Assembly: GCF_003182355.1 (NCBI RefSeq)
Contig: NZ_QGTW01000002.1
Location: forward strand, 62,001 to 126,000
Length of the DNA: 64,000 nt
Reading direction: 5' to 3'
DNA from: Cytobacillus oceanisediminis
GTDB lineage: Bacteria > Bacillota > Bacilli > Bacillales > Cytobacillaceae
Shown: one piece after another, positions 52,211 to 60,295 of the stretch
Layout of the letters: every line of letters starts with the position of its first letter
Position numbering within the stretch: the stretch's first letter is position 1
Position numbers and translations under genes: made by a program
Notes under the pieces: generated by a model
What the model saw: only the letters and a program-made list of their open reading frames with translations
Database searches by the model: none
What the model was told of the DNA's origin: nothing

Positions 52211-53230
52211 ATGTCTGAAAGGTATTCACGACAGACTTTGTTTCCGCCTATCGGAAACAAGGGGCAGGAAAGAATCCGCTCCAAACATGTGCTGATTGTT
52301 GGAGCTGGTGCTCTGGGATCGGGAAATGCTGAAACGATGACAAGGGCAGGAATTGGCACGCTGACGATCATTGACCGGGATTATGTAGAAGCGAGCAATC
52401 TGCAGCGTCAGCAGCTTTATACAGAAAGTGATGTAGCTGAAAAGCTTCCAAAAGCTGCCGCGGCGGAAAAACGCTTAAAGCGGATTAACTCGGATGTGGA
52501 AATACGCTCGGTGATCGGGGATGCCACTCCTGAAAAGCTGGAAGAGCTTGTTGAGGGAGTGGATCTCATTCTGGATTCCACCGATAATTTTGAAACCAGG
52601 ATGGCAATTAATGATATCTCGCAAAAATACGAGATCCCCTGGATATATGGAGCCTGTGTAGGCAGCTTTGGCATGAGCCTGACGATTATTCCAGGAAGGA
52701 CTCCTTGCCTGAATTGCCTTTTGAAGAAAATACCGATTCAAGGGATGACCTGCGATACGGGCGGGATCATTGCCCCGGCTGTGCAAATGGTCATTGCCCA
52801 TCAAGTTGCAGAGACACTGAAAATTTTAGCAGAGGATTGGGATGCAGTCCGAACCGAGATGGTGAGTTTTGACTTGTGGCGGAACCAGTATACGAGCATG
52901 AAGGTGTCGAAGGCGAAGGATGAAGGCTGTCTATCATGCGGGAAAGAAAGAACCTATCCCTATTTGCAGACGGAAAACATGATGAAGTCTACCGTTCTTT
53001 GCGGAAGGGATACGGTACAAATCCGTCCGCCCAAAGAGCTGGAAATTCAGTTAAGTGAACTGGTAAAGCAGCTAAAATCACTTGGATACCAGGTAAAAGG
53101 CAATCCCTATTTGCTGTCAGTTGATATGGAGGAACAGCGCCTCGTCATTTTTAAAGACGGGCGGGCCCTTATTCATGGAACAAAGGATTTAACACAGGCA
53201 AAATCGATTTATCAGCGATTAATGGGATAA
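52211..53230 (+). CDS. moeB: MoeB/ThiF-family adenylyltransferase
   Basis: 339 residues. Nucleotide motif IVGAGALGSGNAE (about 29-41), D-R-D and NLQRQ, STDNFETR (about 123-130), zinc CxxC pairs CLNC and CLSC, and the GMTCDTGGI loop. Activates MoaD by C-terminal adenylation. The C-terminal 80 residues (from about 260) form an extra domain, in the place of a rhodanese domain in other homologues but not rhodanese-like in sequence. Confidence 0.88.
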   Translation: MSERYSRQTLFPPIGNKGQERIRSKHVLIVGAGALGSGNAETMTRAGIGTLTIIDRDYVEASNLQRQQLYTESDVAEKLPKAAAAEKRLKRINSDVEIRSVIGDATPEKLEELVEGVDLILDSTDNFETRMAINDISQKYEIPWIYGACVGSFGMSLTIIPGRTPCLNCLLKKIPIQGMTCDTGGIIAPAVQMVIAHQVAETLKILAEDWDAVRTEMVSFDLWRNQYTSMKVSKAKDEGCLSCGKERTYPYLQTENMMKSTVLCGRDTVQIRPPKELEIQLSELVKQLKSLGYQVKGNPYLLSVDMEEQRLVIFKDGRALIHGTKDLTQAKSIYQRLMG

Positions 53231-53234
53231 ATAA

Positions 53235-53283
53235 CAAAAAAACGAGCCCGTAACCATGAAAATGGCCCGGGCTCGTTTTTTTA
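53235..53283. terminator. Bidirectional terminator
   Basis: AAAAAAACGAGCCCG ... CGGGCTCGTTTTTTT. Confidence 0.9.
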
Positions 53284-53307
53284 AAACTAAGAGAGGTTCT
53301 ATCTTTA

Positions 53308-53637
53308 TTATTTTACTTCGTCTGTGCCTACAATTACTAATTTGCCTTCATCCAGTACCTTTTCGTACTGTTCCGCTTCTGTTTTTGTTAAGCCGACAGA
53401 TTCAAACTTGGAACGAAGCTCATCTCCGCGCTTTTTGAATACGTTGCCGACAGAATCGAAAAAACCTTGCTCCTTTATACCAACATCACCTGTATCAGTA
53501 GCATCTGAAAGGTGCTCAGAACGATCCTTGTCATGTGCAAAGATGAAAATGTTATCTTTATTAAATCCTTGACTTTCCAGCATTCCGATTGTGTCGGTTG
53601 CTTGTACACCATTTTCTACGACTTCGATTTTATACAT
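53308..53637 (-). CDS. YflT-like general stress protein
   Basis: 109 residues. KIEVVENGVQATDTIGMLES (ferredoxin-like GsiB/YflT-type alpha/beta start), FIFAHDKDRSEHLSD, and a C-terminal TKTEAEQYEKVLDEGKLVIVG. YflT of B. subtilis belongs to the SigB general stress regulon. Start ATG 53637 with GAGGAGG upstream. A SigB-like promoter lies about 75 nt before it. Confidence 0.82.
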   Translation of the reverse strand: MYKIEVVENGVQATDTIGMLESQGFNKDNIFIFAHDKDRSEHLSDATDTGDVGIKEQGFFDSVGNVFKKRGDELRSKFESVGLTKTEAEQYEKVLDEGKLVIVGTDEVK

Positions 53638-53710
53638 AAATAACATCCTCCTCATAAGATTTATCCTGTATATATGAAGGGCATTTTATGCTGCCCGTTA
53701 TATTTAATAT

Positions 53711-53735
53711 TTATCCGCTCTGCTATAGTTTAAAC
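53711..53735 (-). promoter_or_regulatory. Possible SigB promoter
   Basis: Minus strand GTTTAA (exact -35) - 13 nt - GGATAA, compared with the SigB consensus GTTTAA-N12-15-GGGTAT. Confidence 0.5.
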
Positions 53736-53875
53736 ATGGATAAAAGAATGATAGATTAGCTAATGTTAACGAATGACCAATTATGCGGGTGTTAATGGGG
53801 TATATAAAAAAAGCTTGGCACAGCTTTTAAGTAAACGTAATCTGACATTAACTAAAAGCTGTAAAAATACCGTTT

Positions 53876-54090
53876 GGCCAGTAATTCCAATAGTTGGGCC
53901 GGTATTTTGCTAAAATCGGCCGGTAAATGTTCGATTTTGGCCGGTATTTTAAATAAAGTGGCCGGTATTCGTTAATTTCGCCAGCAGCTCCGGGTCTGGA
54001 AATCTGCAAAATGGGATGTGGCAGATAAAACTTTGCTCTTTGGCCGTTAAATCATTCATTTTGGCCGATAAATTCATGAATTTAGCCGTT
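53876..54090. repeat. 21-nt-period intergenic array D (GGCCGGTA)
   Basis: GGCC(a/g)GTA cores start at 53876, 53897, 53918, 53939 and 53960: four successive spacings of exactly 21 nt. After a degenerate stretch, related cores occur at 54020 (GGCAGATA), 54042 (GGCCGTTA), 54063 (GGCCGATA) and 54084 (AGCCGTTA), again 21-22 nt apart. The spacers are AT-rich and not conserved. The array ends 18 nt before ung. Confidence 0.85.
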
Positions 54091-54107
54091 ACGGGAAGGG
54101 GATCTTT

Positions 54108-54788
54108 ATGACAAAAAACATCTTAAATAATGACTGGCAGGAGGTTCTTGGTGAAGAGTTTCAGAAGCCTTATTATAGGCAGCTTAGGGAGTTTTTAAAG
54201 AATGAATATGAGAATTATACCGTTTACCCCAAGCAGGAGGATGTATTTAATGCTCTCCAATATACACCTTACAGGGATGTGAAGACGGTTATTCTGGGGC
54301 AGGATCCCTATCATGGGCCTGGCCAGGCACACGGTTTAAGCTTCTCTGTGAAACCTGATGTGAAAATTCCGCCGTCCCTAAAAAATATTTTTAAAGAGAT
54401 GCAGGATGATTTGGACTGCGATATTCCTAACAATGGCTATCTAGTAAAATGGGCGAAAGAAGGTGTTCTTCTATTAAATACGGTCCTGACAGTCCGAAAA
54501 GGACAGGCTCATTCACATAAGGGGAAAGGGTGGGAGCTGTTTACCGATAGGGTCATCCAAAAGCTGAACGAGAGGAAAAAGCCTGTAATCTTTATATTAT
54601 GGGGAAAACCTGCACAGGAAAAGGGAAAGCTCATTGATGATTCAAAGCATTTTATCTTGACCTCTCCACATCCAAGCCCGTTTTCCGCTCGTAAAGGATT
54701 CTTTGGCAGCAGGCCATTCTCAAAAGCAAATGAACTTTTAAGGAAACAGGGAGAGGAGCCAATCGATTGGAAGATTTCTGATCTATGA
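54108..54788 (+). CDS. ung: Uracil-DNA glycosylase
   Basis: 226 residues. Motif 1 [18 protein letters not shown] (about 64-81, catalytic Asp) and motif 2 [19 protein letters not shown] (about 186-204). It removes uracil from DNA. Position after pdxK and before ywdI/ywdK matches B. subtilis. ATG with GGAAGGGG. Confidence 0.97.
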   Translation: MTKNILNNDWQEVLGEEFQKPYYRQLREFLKNEYENYTVYPKQEDVFNALQYTPYRDVKTVILGQDPYHGPGQAHGLSFSVKPDVKIPPSLKNIFKEMQDDLDCDIPNNGYLVKWAKEGVLLLNTVLTVRKGQAHSHKGKGWELFTDRVIQKLNERKKPVIFILWGKPAQEKGKLIDDSKHFILTSPHPSPFSARKGFFGSRPFSKANELLRKQGEEPIDWKISDL

Positions 54789-54800
54789 TTTGATTCGCCA

Positions 54801-54816
54801 TGTTTCACGTGAAACA
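54801..54816. promoter_or_regulatory. parS site for ParB/Spo0J
   Basis: TGTTTCACGTGAAACA, an exact match to the 16-bp B. subtilis parS consensus, 13 nt after the ung stop. ParB nucleates here for chromosome segregation; such sites cluster near the origin. Confidence 0.93.
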
Positions 54817-54921
54817 TACATTTATTTTGAGAGAATAAAAGAAAGTGCTCGAAATATGCTTCTGCATTACGCTTGCTTTACAAAAGAGGGTTAAAACGGG
54901 GAAAAGGGATTGAGAAACTAG

Positions 54922-55092
54922 ATGAGTTCACAGCGGATAGACTGTTTCAAATGCAAATATTTTTATGTCACATGGGATCGTACTCATCCAAAAGGATGCA
55001 AGGCTTTCCAATTCAAGACGTGCCTGATGCCCTCCATGGAAGTTTTTCAGGCATCTGGTCATCCCTGTTTGCGTTTCGAAAAGAAAAACTGA
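54922..55092 (+). CDS. Small cysteine-rich conserved protein
   Basis: 56 residues, too short for most automatic gene tracks. It has CFKCKYFYVTWD, PKGCKAFQFKTCLMPS and SGHPCLRFEKK: a C-x2-C ... C ... C pattern typical of a small zinc-binding protein conserved in many bacteria. No known function. ATG 54922 after a weak GGGATTGAG. A longer frame in another phase (54873-55136) is only its shadow. Confidence 0.75.
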   Translation: MSSQRIDCFKCKYFYVTWDRTHPKGCKAFQFKTCLMPSMEVFQASGHPCLRFEKKN

Positions 55093-55193
55093 TAAACTTT
55101 AAATTGGCCCAGGATTTAGAAGGAAGGCCAATATAGCTATAATGGCAATCGGAAAAGCAGATTTGCCGCTTTTCGCAGAAAGAGGTGAAGTGT

Positions 55194-55466
55194 TTGAACA
55201 TCTCTGTTCAAAAACTTTTGGGTAAGATGGAAAAAGAATTGCTTGAAGCAAAAAACAGCTCGTCAGAAGCCCGTATCAGGGAAAGGGTACAGGCGATTAA
55301 GTCTTTATGCGAGCTCCTTTTGGAAGAATCAGAAACAGGAAGCACTGCTGTTGCTGCTTCTGTCAGCCATACATACAGCACGCCGGCTGCACAGCCTGCA
55401 AATTTGCAGCCAAAGAAAATGAAAATGGATGATGAGGCAAACGGCGATTCATTGTTTGATTTTTAA
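55194..55466 (+). CDS. ywdI: YwdI family protein (DUF5327)
   Basis: 90 residues: an N-terminal coiled helix (VQKLLGKMEKELLEA, RIRERVQAIKSLCELLLEE) then a disordered tail rich in Ala/Ser/Pro ending in DDEANGDSLFDF. It matches YwdI of the B. subtilis ung region. Start TTG 55194 behind GAGGTGA. Confidence 0.82.
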   Translation: MNISVQKLLGKMEKELLEAKNSSSEARIRERVQAIKSLCELLLEESETGSTAVAASVSHTYSTPAAQPANLQPKKMKMDDEANGDSLFDF

Positions 55467-55491
55467 AATGGGATAAGAGGTGTAGGGGAAC

Positions 55492-55863
55492 ATGAAGTTA
55501 TTTATTATCATCGGAGCCATTAATGCTTTTTTATCAGTTGCTTTAGGAGCATTTGGAGCCCATGGACTTGAGGGCAGAGTTGAGCCAAAGTATTTGGAAA
55601 CATGGAAAACAGGTGTAACCTACCAAATGTTCCATGCAACCGGCTTGCTGATTATTGGTGTCCTGCTTGGCAAACTGCCGGCCACTGCCTTGCTATCGTG
55701 GTCAGGGTGGCTGATGCTAATTGGCATTATACTTTTTTCCGGAAGTTTATATGTATTAACGCTGACAAAAATCAGCGTGCTGGGAGCGATTACCCCGCTA
55801 GGCGGCGTAGCCTTTTTAGCGGCGTGGGTGCTGTTGATTATTGCTGCAGTTAAATATCTTTAA
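55492..55863 (+). CDS. ywdK: DUF423 membrane protein YwdK
   Basis: 123 residues with four helices. The N-terminal IIGAINAFLSVALGAFGAHGLE (read in two parts) and YLETWKTGVTYQMFHATGLL are family signatures; LTKISVLGAITPLGGVAFLAAW near the end. Function unknown. Operon with ywdI, 25 nt apart. Confidence 0.9.
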   Translation: MKLFIIIGAINAFLSVALGAFGAHGLEGRVEPKYLETWKTGVTYQMFHATGLLIIGVLLGKLPATALLSWSGWLMLIGIILFSGSLYVLTLTKISVLGAITPLGGVAFLAAWVLLIIAAVKYL

Positions 55864-55865
55864 GA

Positions 55866-55903
55866 AAAAGGAGCTTTGACATTGGGGTCAAAGCTCCTTT
55901 TTC
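55866..55903. terminator. Bidirectional terminator
   Basis: Perfect 13-bp stem AAGGAGCTTTGAC / GTCAAAGCTCCTT with T-run; between ywdK and gerQ. Confidence 0.92.
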
Positions 55904-55905
55904 TA

Positions 55906-56403
55906 TTATCTTGGCGAGTATTGGGTCAATCCAGCTCCGCCTCCGAAAGGATATTCATATTCGATTTCTTCTTCAAATGTTACATAATCCAGATAGATCA
56001 TTGGAATGAGGAAGCGCATGCCGGTTTGCGGATCACTAAGGATCAAATGGTCGCGCCCTGCTGCTTCGATGATGCCTTTAAATATCTTTGCATTCCATTC
56101 TGTGTTGTTTTCAAAGGTTGCATACACGGTAGCAAGCTTTCCTCTGTTCAAACGAAGAATGTTTTCAATGTAGGATTGTTCAAGCGGCAGCATGCCAGGA
56201 ACCTGCGTGCCTGGTGCAGCGCCTGCGCTAACGCCTGCAACTGTCCCTCCTGGCGGCATTCCCGCCATTCCAGGCATTCCAGGCATTCCAGGCATTCCTG
56301 CCATTCCCGGCTGTGCCTGATAGTTCTGTGCCTTTTGAGCAGCCCCGGTGTAAGGCTGCTGTTGACCATAATAAGGGTATTGACCATAATTAGATTGACT
56401 CAA
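55906..56403 (-). CDS. gerQ: Spore coat protein GerQ
   Basis: 165 residues. N-terminal Tyr/Gln-rich region, then MPGMPGMPGMAGMPPGG repeats, and the conserved C-terminal domain (LPLEQSYIENILRLNRGK, FENNTEWNAKIFKGIIEAAGRD). GerQ is cross-linked into the inner coat and is needed to place the cortex hydrolase CwlJ. TTG start behind GGAGG. The gene upstream on the same strand is a broken cwlJ. Confidence 0.93.
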   Translation of the reverse strand: MSQSNYGQYPYYGQQQPYTGAAQKAQNYQAQPGMAGMPGMPGMPGMAGMPPGGTVAGVSAGAAPGTQVPGMLPLEQSYIENILRLNRGKLATVYATFENNTEWNAKIFKGIIEAAGRDHLILSDPQTGMRFLIPMIYLDYVTFEEEIEYEYPFGGGAGLTQYSPR

Positions 56404-56441
56404 TTTTTTCCCTCCTAATAATTAAAATCAGCCATCTTAAA

Positions 56442-56892
56442 TTAAGTACTGATGAAATAGCCATGCCATTTTTTCAAGTAGACTGTAGGGCAGTCCTGCG
56501 GAGTGGGTTTATAAAAGCAATGGGCCTTGAACCGTCCGGAGTTCGCTTGGTTAAACCATTGGGCCGGGCAGCTCGCTTGGGACCGGAAGAGCCATAATGC
56601 ATCTTGCAGGGTGTGGCTCTGTCCGTTTATGACTTTGCGGCCATATCAAGCTCACTTTGCCGCGCACCTTGATAGAGGTCACCTTTTTTTGTGGCCACAA
56701 ACCCGCCTGGACTCTGAAAGGCCACCCTTCTGATTGAGCGGATATCTTTGAAGTCTAAACAATCCCCCCGGACACGGCTACCCCCACATTCCCGACCATC
56801 AGCATGCCAAGCTTTCCATCTTCTTCAGCTTCAGCGCGCATGAGCCGGGCCAGAAGCTTAACATCTTCCTCGGTGTAAGGGATAACTCCAAT
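56442..56892 (-). pseudogene. cwlJ: Decayed cwlJ (spore cortex-lytic enzyme)
   Basis: A CwlJ sequence can be read in three frames. First: IGVIPYTEEDVKLLARLMRAEAE...GMLMVGNVGV (with the catalytic-type Glu), starting at ATT 56892 where ATG is expected, behind AAGGAGG. A 1-nt loss in the next codon shifts frame: RVRGDCLDFKDIRSIRRVAFQ, SPGGF, GDLYQGARQSELDMAAKS, then TAA. A second 1-nt loss (AAGTC for AAGGTC) shifts again: VINGQ, DALWLFRSQASCPAQWFNQ, GRFKAHCFYKPTPQDCPTVY, to TAA at 56442. Neither loss is in a homopolymer, so sequencing error is less likely. cwlJ-gerQ is a known operon in the B. cereus group. Confidence 0.85.
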
Positions 56893-57016
56893 CTCTTCAC
56901 CCCTCCTTTATGCTGAGCCTTGATGCTGCGGGAAAGAGAAATGCATATGAAGTTATAATAGAAACTCACTATTTCATTAGTATGTATGGGCATGTTTTTT
57001 TATGACTGGGAAAAGA

Positions 57017-57046
57017 AAAAACCCCCAGCCGGAGCTGGGGGTTTTG
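57017..57046 (-). terminator. Terminator of hemQ
   Basis: AACCCCCAGC - CGGA/TCCG - GCTGGGGGTT with T-run on the minus strand. Confidence 0.9.
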
Positions 57047-57056
57047 AGAACCTATA

Positions 57057-57803
57057 TTAGTTTACATGCAGGAACTTTCCTACTTTATCTTCTTCAAGGA
57101 TGTTTCCTACAAAGAAAGCACCGAATTCGCCGTAGCGGGCACTTACTTCATCAAAGCGCATTTCATATATGAGCTTTTTGAATTGAAGAACATCATCAGA
57201 GAATAGGGTAACGCCCCATTCATAATCATCAAAGCCGACTGAACCAGTGATGATCTGTTTTACCTTTCCGGCATACTGTCGGCCGATCATCCCATGGCTT
57301 CGCATCATGTTGCGGCGTTCCTCCATCGGAAGCATGTACCAGTTGTCATTGCCCTGGCGGCGCTTGTCCATTGGATAGAAGCATACATGCTTGGCTTTTG
57401 GCAGTTCAGGATAAAGGCGTGCCAAAATTTGAGGGTTTTGATAAGGATCTTCACCTGCAGGCAAGTAATTGCTCAATTCAACAACAGAGACATAAGAATG
57501 AGCTGGAATTGTAAATTCAGCTAATTTTGTTTTGTTGAATTCGTTTTCAATTTCATTCAGTTCTTCCATTGTAGGCCTTAAGATCATCATCATAAAATCA
57601 GCTTTTTGGCCAACAATTGTATAAAGGGCATGGCTGCCGTTTTTCTCGCTTTGTGTAGTATTCCATTTGTCCACTAGGGCCATAAATTCATGGATGGCCG
57701 CTTGGCGCTCATCGCTTGAAAGCATTTTCCAAGTAGTCCAATCAACTGTACGGAAGTCATGTAAACAATACCAGCCGTCGAGCGTTACTGCTGCTTCACT
57801 CAT
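57057..57803 (-). CDS. hemQ: Coproheme decarboxylase HemQ
   Basis: 248 residues, chlorite-dismutase fold. [10 protein letters not shown] (about 139-148, catalytic Tyr), [15 protein letters not shown] (about 166-180, proximal haem His), [14 protein letters not shown]. It makes haem b from coprohaem III in the Gram-positive pathway. Start ATG 57803 with AGGAGTG. In B. subtilis (ywfI) it also neighbours pta. Confidence 0.95.
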   Translation of the reverse strand: MSEAAVTLDGWYCLHDFRTVDWTTWKMLSSDERQAAIHEFMALVDKWNTTQSEKNGSHALYTIVGQKADFMMMILRPTMEELNEIENEFNKTKLAEFTIPAHSYVSVVELSNYLPAGEDPYQNPQILARLYPELPKAKHVCFYPMDKRRQGNDNWYMLPMEERRNMMRSHGMIGRQYAGKVKQIITGSVGFDDYEWGVTLFSDDVLQFKKLIYEMRFDEVSARYGEFGAFFVGNILEEDKVGKFLHVN

Positions 57804-58039
57804 TACGATCACTCCTAATATGTACTAAAAATTCTCATCACTACTATAACATAGTTTCTCCATTTAACATGTGTATAAAACTTGAAATGTTTGAATTAAG
57901 CAAAATGGGGCGCCGCTTTAAGCACTGCGTTTACAATAAGGCCATTATGGTTATCTTAAAACAGATATAAATAAAAAATGATTCCGCATCTGCAGATTAC
58001 TTATTATTGGAAATTTACCGAAAACAAAAACATTTTGTC

Positions 58040-58053
58040 TGAAAACGCTAACA
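58040..58053. promoter_or_regulatory. CcpA cre site of pta
   Basis: TGAAAACGCTAACA, a full match to TGWNANCGNTNWCA. If the promoter at 58067-58094 is right, it is centred near -55, the place from which CcpA activates overflow-metabolism genes such as pta and ackA in B. subtilis. Confidence 0.78.
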
Positions 58054-58066
58054 ATGACTGAACTCC

Positions 58067-58094
58067 TTGAAATTCTGGGCATGAAGAGTATTCT
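58067..58094 (+). promoter_or_regulatory. Probable sigma-A promoter of pta
   Basis: TTGAAA - 16 nt - TATTCT, about 65 nt before the pta start codon. Confidence 0.5.
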
Positions 58095-58158
58095 AAGGGA
58101 GTATATAGGGTAAGTTCTATTAAATGAACGGAAATCAGATGCCTTGGGAGGAATTTAC

Positions 58159-59136
58159 ATGAGTGATTTATTCTCAGTTTTAAAAGAAAAAGTATCAGGA
58201 CAAAATTTAAGAATCGTTTTTCCGGAAGGGCAGGATGAGCGTATTTTAGCGGCAGCAGGAAGATTGGCTGCTGAAAAAGTCATCACACCGATCCTTGTTG
58301 GAAATATTGCAGAAATCGAAGCAAAAGCAAAGGATATGGACATTTCCCTTGAATCCGCTGAAATTTACGATCCAAACAACTTTCTTATGATGGATGAACT
58401 TGTTGCGGCATTTGTGGAAAGACGTAAAGGCAAAGCAACAGAAGAAGATGCACGCAGAATTCTTCTTGATGAAAATTACTTCGGCACAATGCTTGTTTAT
58501 GCCAACAAAGCAGACGGTCTTGTGAGCGGTGCGGCGCATTCTACGGCAGACACTGTGCGTCCAGCCCTTCAAATAATTAAAACCAAGGAAGGCGTTCGCA
58601 AAACTTCCGGTGTGTTTATCATGGTTCGCGAGGATGAAAAATATGTTTTCGCAGATTGTGCGATTAATATTTCACCTGACAGCCGGGACCTGGCTGAAAT
58701 CGCAATTGAAAGTGCAAAGACTGCAAGAATGTTTGATATCGAACCGCGCGTAGCCATGCTGAGCTTTTCAACAAAAGGCTCTGCCAAGTCCCCGGAAACA
58801 GAAAAAGTTTCCGGTGCACTTGAAGAGGCAAAGCTTCGTGATCCGTTATTGATCATTGATGGAGAATTCCAATTTGATGCGGCATTTGTTCCATCTGTAG
58901 CAGAGAAAAAAGCTCCGGATTCACCGATCCAGGGGGATGCAAATGTATTTATCTTCCCTAGCCTCGAAGCTGGAAATATCGGATACAAAATTGCCCAGCG
59001 TCTGGGAAACTTTGAAGCCGTGGGACCAATCCTGCAAGGCTTGAACCGTCCGGTAAACGACCTTTCCCGCGGATGTAACGAGGAAGACGTCTATAAGCTT
59101 GCACTTATCACTGCAGCTCAGGCTCTAAATCAATAA
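58159..59136 (+). CDS. pta: Phosphate acetyltransferase
   Basis: 325 residues, the short Pta form of Bacillus. Start of the fold LRIVFPEGQDERIL; SGAAHSTADTVRPALQIIKT (about 118-137) and VFIFPSLEAGNIGYKIAQRL (about 270-289) are family signatures. Converts acetyl-CoA to acetyl phosphate in overflow metabolism. ATG 58159 with GGAGG. A cre upstream suggests CcpA activation. Confidence 0.96.
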   Translation: MSDLFSVLKEKVSGQNLRIVFPEGQDERILAAAGRLAAEKVITPILVGNIAEIEAKAKDMDISLESAEIYDPNNFLMMDELVAAFVERRKGKATEEDARRILLDENYFGTMLVYANKADGLVSGAAHSTADTVRPALQIIKTKEGVRKTSGVFIMVREDEKYVFADCAINISPDSRDLAEIAIESAKTARMFDIEPRVAMLSFSTKGSAKSPETEKVSGALEEAKLRDPLLIIDGEFQFDAAFVPSVAEKKAPDSPIQGDANVFIFPSLEAGNIGYKIAQRLGNFEAVGPILQGLNRPVNDLSRGCNEEDVYKLALITAAQALNQ

Positions 59137-59147
59137 AGCTTATACTT

Positions 59148-59177
59148 AAAAGCCGGTCCCTTGTGACTGGCTTTTTT
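59148..59177 (+). terminator. Intrinsic terminator
   Basis: AAAAGCCGGTC / GACTGGCTTTTTT. Confidence 0.85.
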
Positions 59178-59197
59178 GCTATAATAAATCTGTTGTG

Positions 59198-59295
59198 GGC
59201 CATTGGCCGATAAATTGGGTAAATTGGCCGTTAAAGATGGACTTCTGGCTGGTAAGAATGAAGCCGGTCATGATATAGATAATTATGAGCCGATT
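59198..59295. repeat. 21-nt-period intergenic array E (GGCCGATA type)
   Basis: GGCCGATA at 59205, GGCCGTTA at 59226, GGCTGGTA at 59247 (spacings exactly 21), then less regular AGCCGGTC at 59262 and AGCCGATT at 59288. Same core as array D, about 5 kb away. It lies between the pta terminator and lipL. Confidence 0.7.
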
Positions 59296-59340
59296 AACGT
59301 ATTATTGACTAGGAATATCGGCAAAAGGGGATCAAAGTTG

Positions 59341-60180
59341 ATGAATTTGGCACAGGATTTGCTGCAGCAGGCGGAGTGGAGGGTTATTGACCAATCTGCA
59401 CTGGCTATCCATTTAAATGCCCTGCATTCATTCGGGATGGATGATACACTTTGTGCTTCTGTCGGCTCTGGATCGGCGCCGCCGACTGCAAGGACATGGG
59501 TCCACCATCATACGATTGTGCTGGGAATCCAGGATACCAGGCTCCCTTATCTAAATGAGGGAATTGACTTTTTAAAAAGCCAGGGATATCAGGTTATCGT
59601 CCGAAATTCTGGCGGGCTGGCTGTAGTCCTGGACGAAGGTGTCCTGAATATATCGCTGATTTTTCCGGAAACCGAAAAAGGAATAGATATTAACCGCGGT
59701 TATGACGCGATGTGGATGCTCATAAAAGAGATGTTTTCTGATTTTAATAAAGAAATAGAAGCGAAGGAGATTGTTGGCTCCTACTGCCCTGGAAGCTATG
59801 ATTTAAGTATCGGTGGACAGAAGTTTGCCGGCATCTCGCAAAGGCGCCTCCGAAATGGGGTAGCCGTGCAAATTTACCTTGGCGTGAATGGCAGCGGCAG
59901 TGAGCGGGCGGATTTGATCGGCAAATTCTACTCTCTTTCCAGAAAGGGAGAACAGACAAAATTTCAGTATCCTGAAATCCAGCCGGCTGTCATGGCATCA
60001 CTATCCGAATTACTGGGTGCAGAGCTGACCGTCCAGGATGTGATGCTGCGCTTTTTGCAGGCTTTAAAAAATAAAGCAGGCCGACTTTATGCAGGCCAGC
60101 TGACAGAGGATGAAGCGAGTTTATTTGAATCTTATTATCACCGGGTCACAGAACGGAATGAGAAGGTACTGGGTGAATAG
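59341..60180 (+). CDS. lipL: Octanoyl-[GcvH]:protein N-octanoyltransferase LipL
   Basis: 279 residues, lipoate-ligase fold. Signatures are [54 protein letters not shown] and [20 protein letters not shown] (catalytic Cys near residue 145). Moves octanoyl from GcvH to E2 subunits in lipoate assembly. Start ATG 59341 with AGGGG; an in-frame extension upstream is only the periodic array read as protein. Confidence 0.93.
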   Translation: MNLAQDLLQQAEWRVIDQSALAIHLNALHSFGMDDTLCASVGSGSAPPTARTWVHHHTIVLGIQDTRLPYLNEGIDFLKSQGYQVIVRNSGGLAVVLDEGVLNISLIFPETEKGIDINRGYDAMWMLIKEMFSDFNKEIEAKEIVGSYCPGSYDLSIGGQKFAGISQRRLRNGVAVQIYLGVNGSGSERADLIGKFYSLSRKGEQTKFQYPEIQPAVMASLSELLGAELTVQDVMLRFLQALKNKAGRLYAGQLTEDEASLFESYYHRVTERNEKVLGE

Positions 60181-60186
60181 ATAAAG

Positions 60187-60219
60187 AAAAGCCGTTAACC
60201 AGTGTGGTTACGGCTTTTC
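60187..60219 (+). terminator. Intrinsic terminator
   Basis: AAAAGCCGTTAACC / GGTTACGGCTTTT. Confidence 0.85.
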
Positions 60220-60295
60220 TTAATGGGGCGTTGCTGCCATTTTCTCCTTCTCCCGTTGCCGGAAGTGTTATATCTATTAGGAGCAGGAGCAGCTA

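Noticed and set aside
53870-53975. Heptad-repeat protein on the minus strand (xPAxLxx pattern from the 21-nt units)
   Set aside because: The frame has a stop just upstream and no start codon or ribosome binding site; related arrays have a 20-nt period that breaks codon phase.
53876-54090. CRISPR array
   Set aside because: Cores are only about 8 nt and the period is 21 nt, far below repeat-spacer lengths, and no cas genes are nearby.
54873-55136. 87-residue frame after ung
   Set aside because: It overlaps in another phase the 56-residue Cys-rich gene, which has the better motif evidence.
59203-59340. N-terminal extension of LipL
   Set aside because: It is the periodic array read as protein; homologues start at the internal ATG, which has a ribosome binding site.
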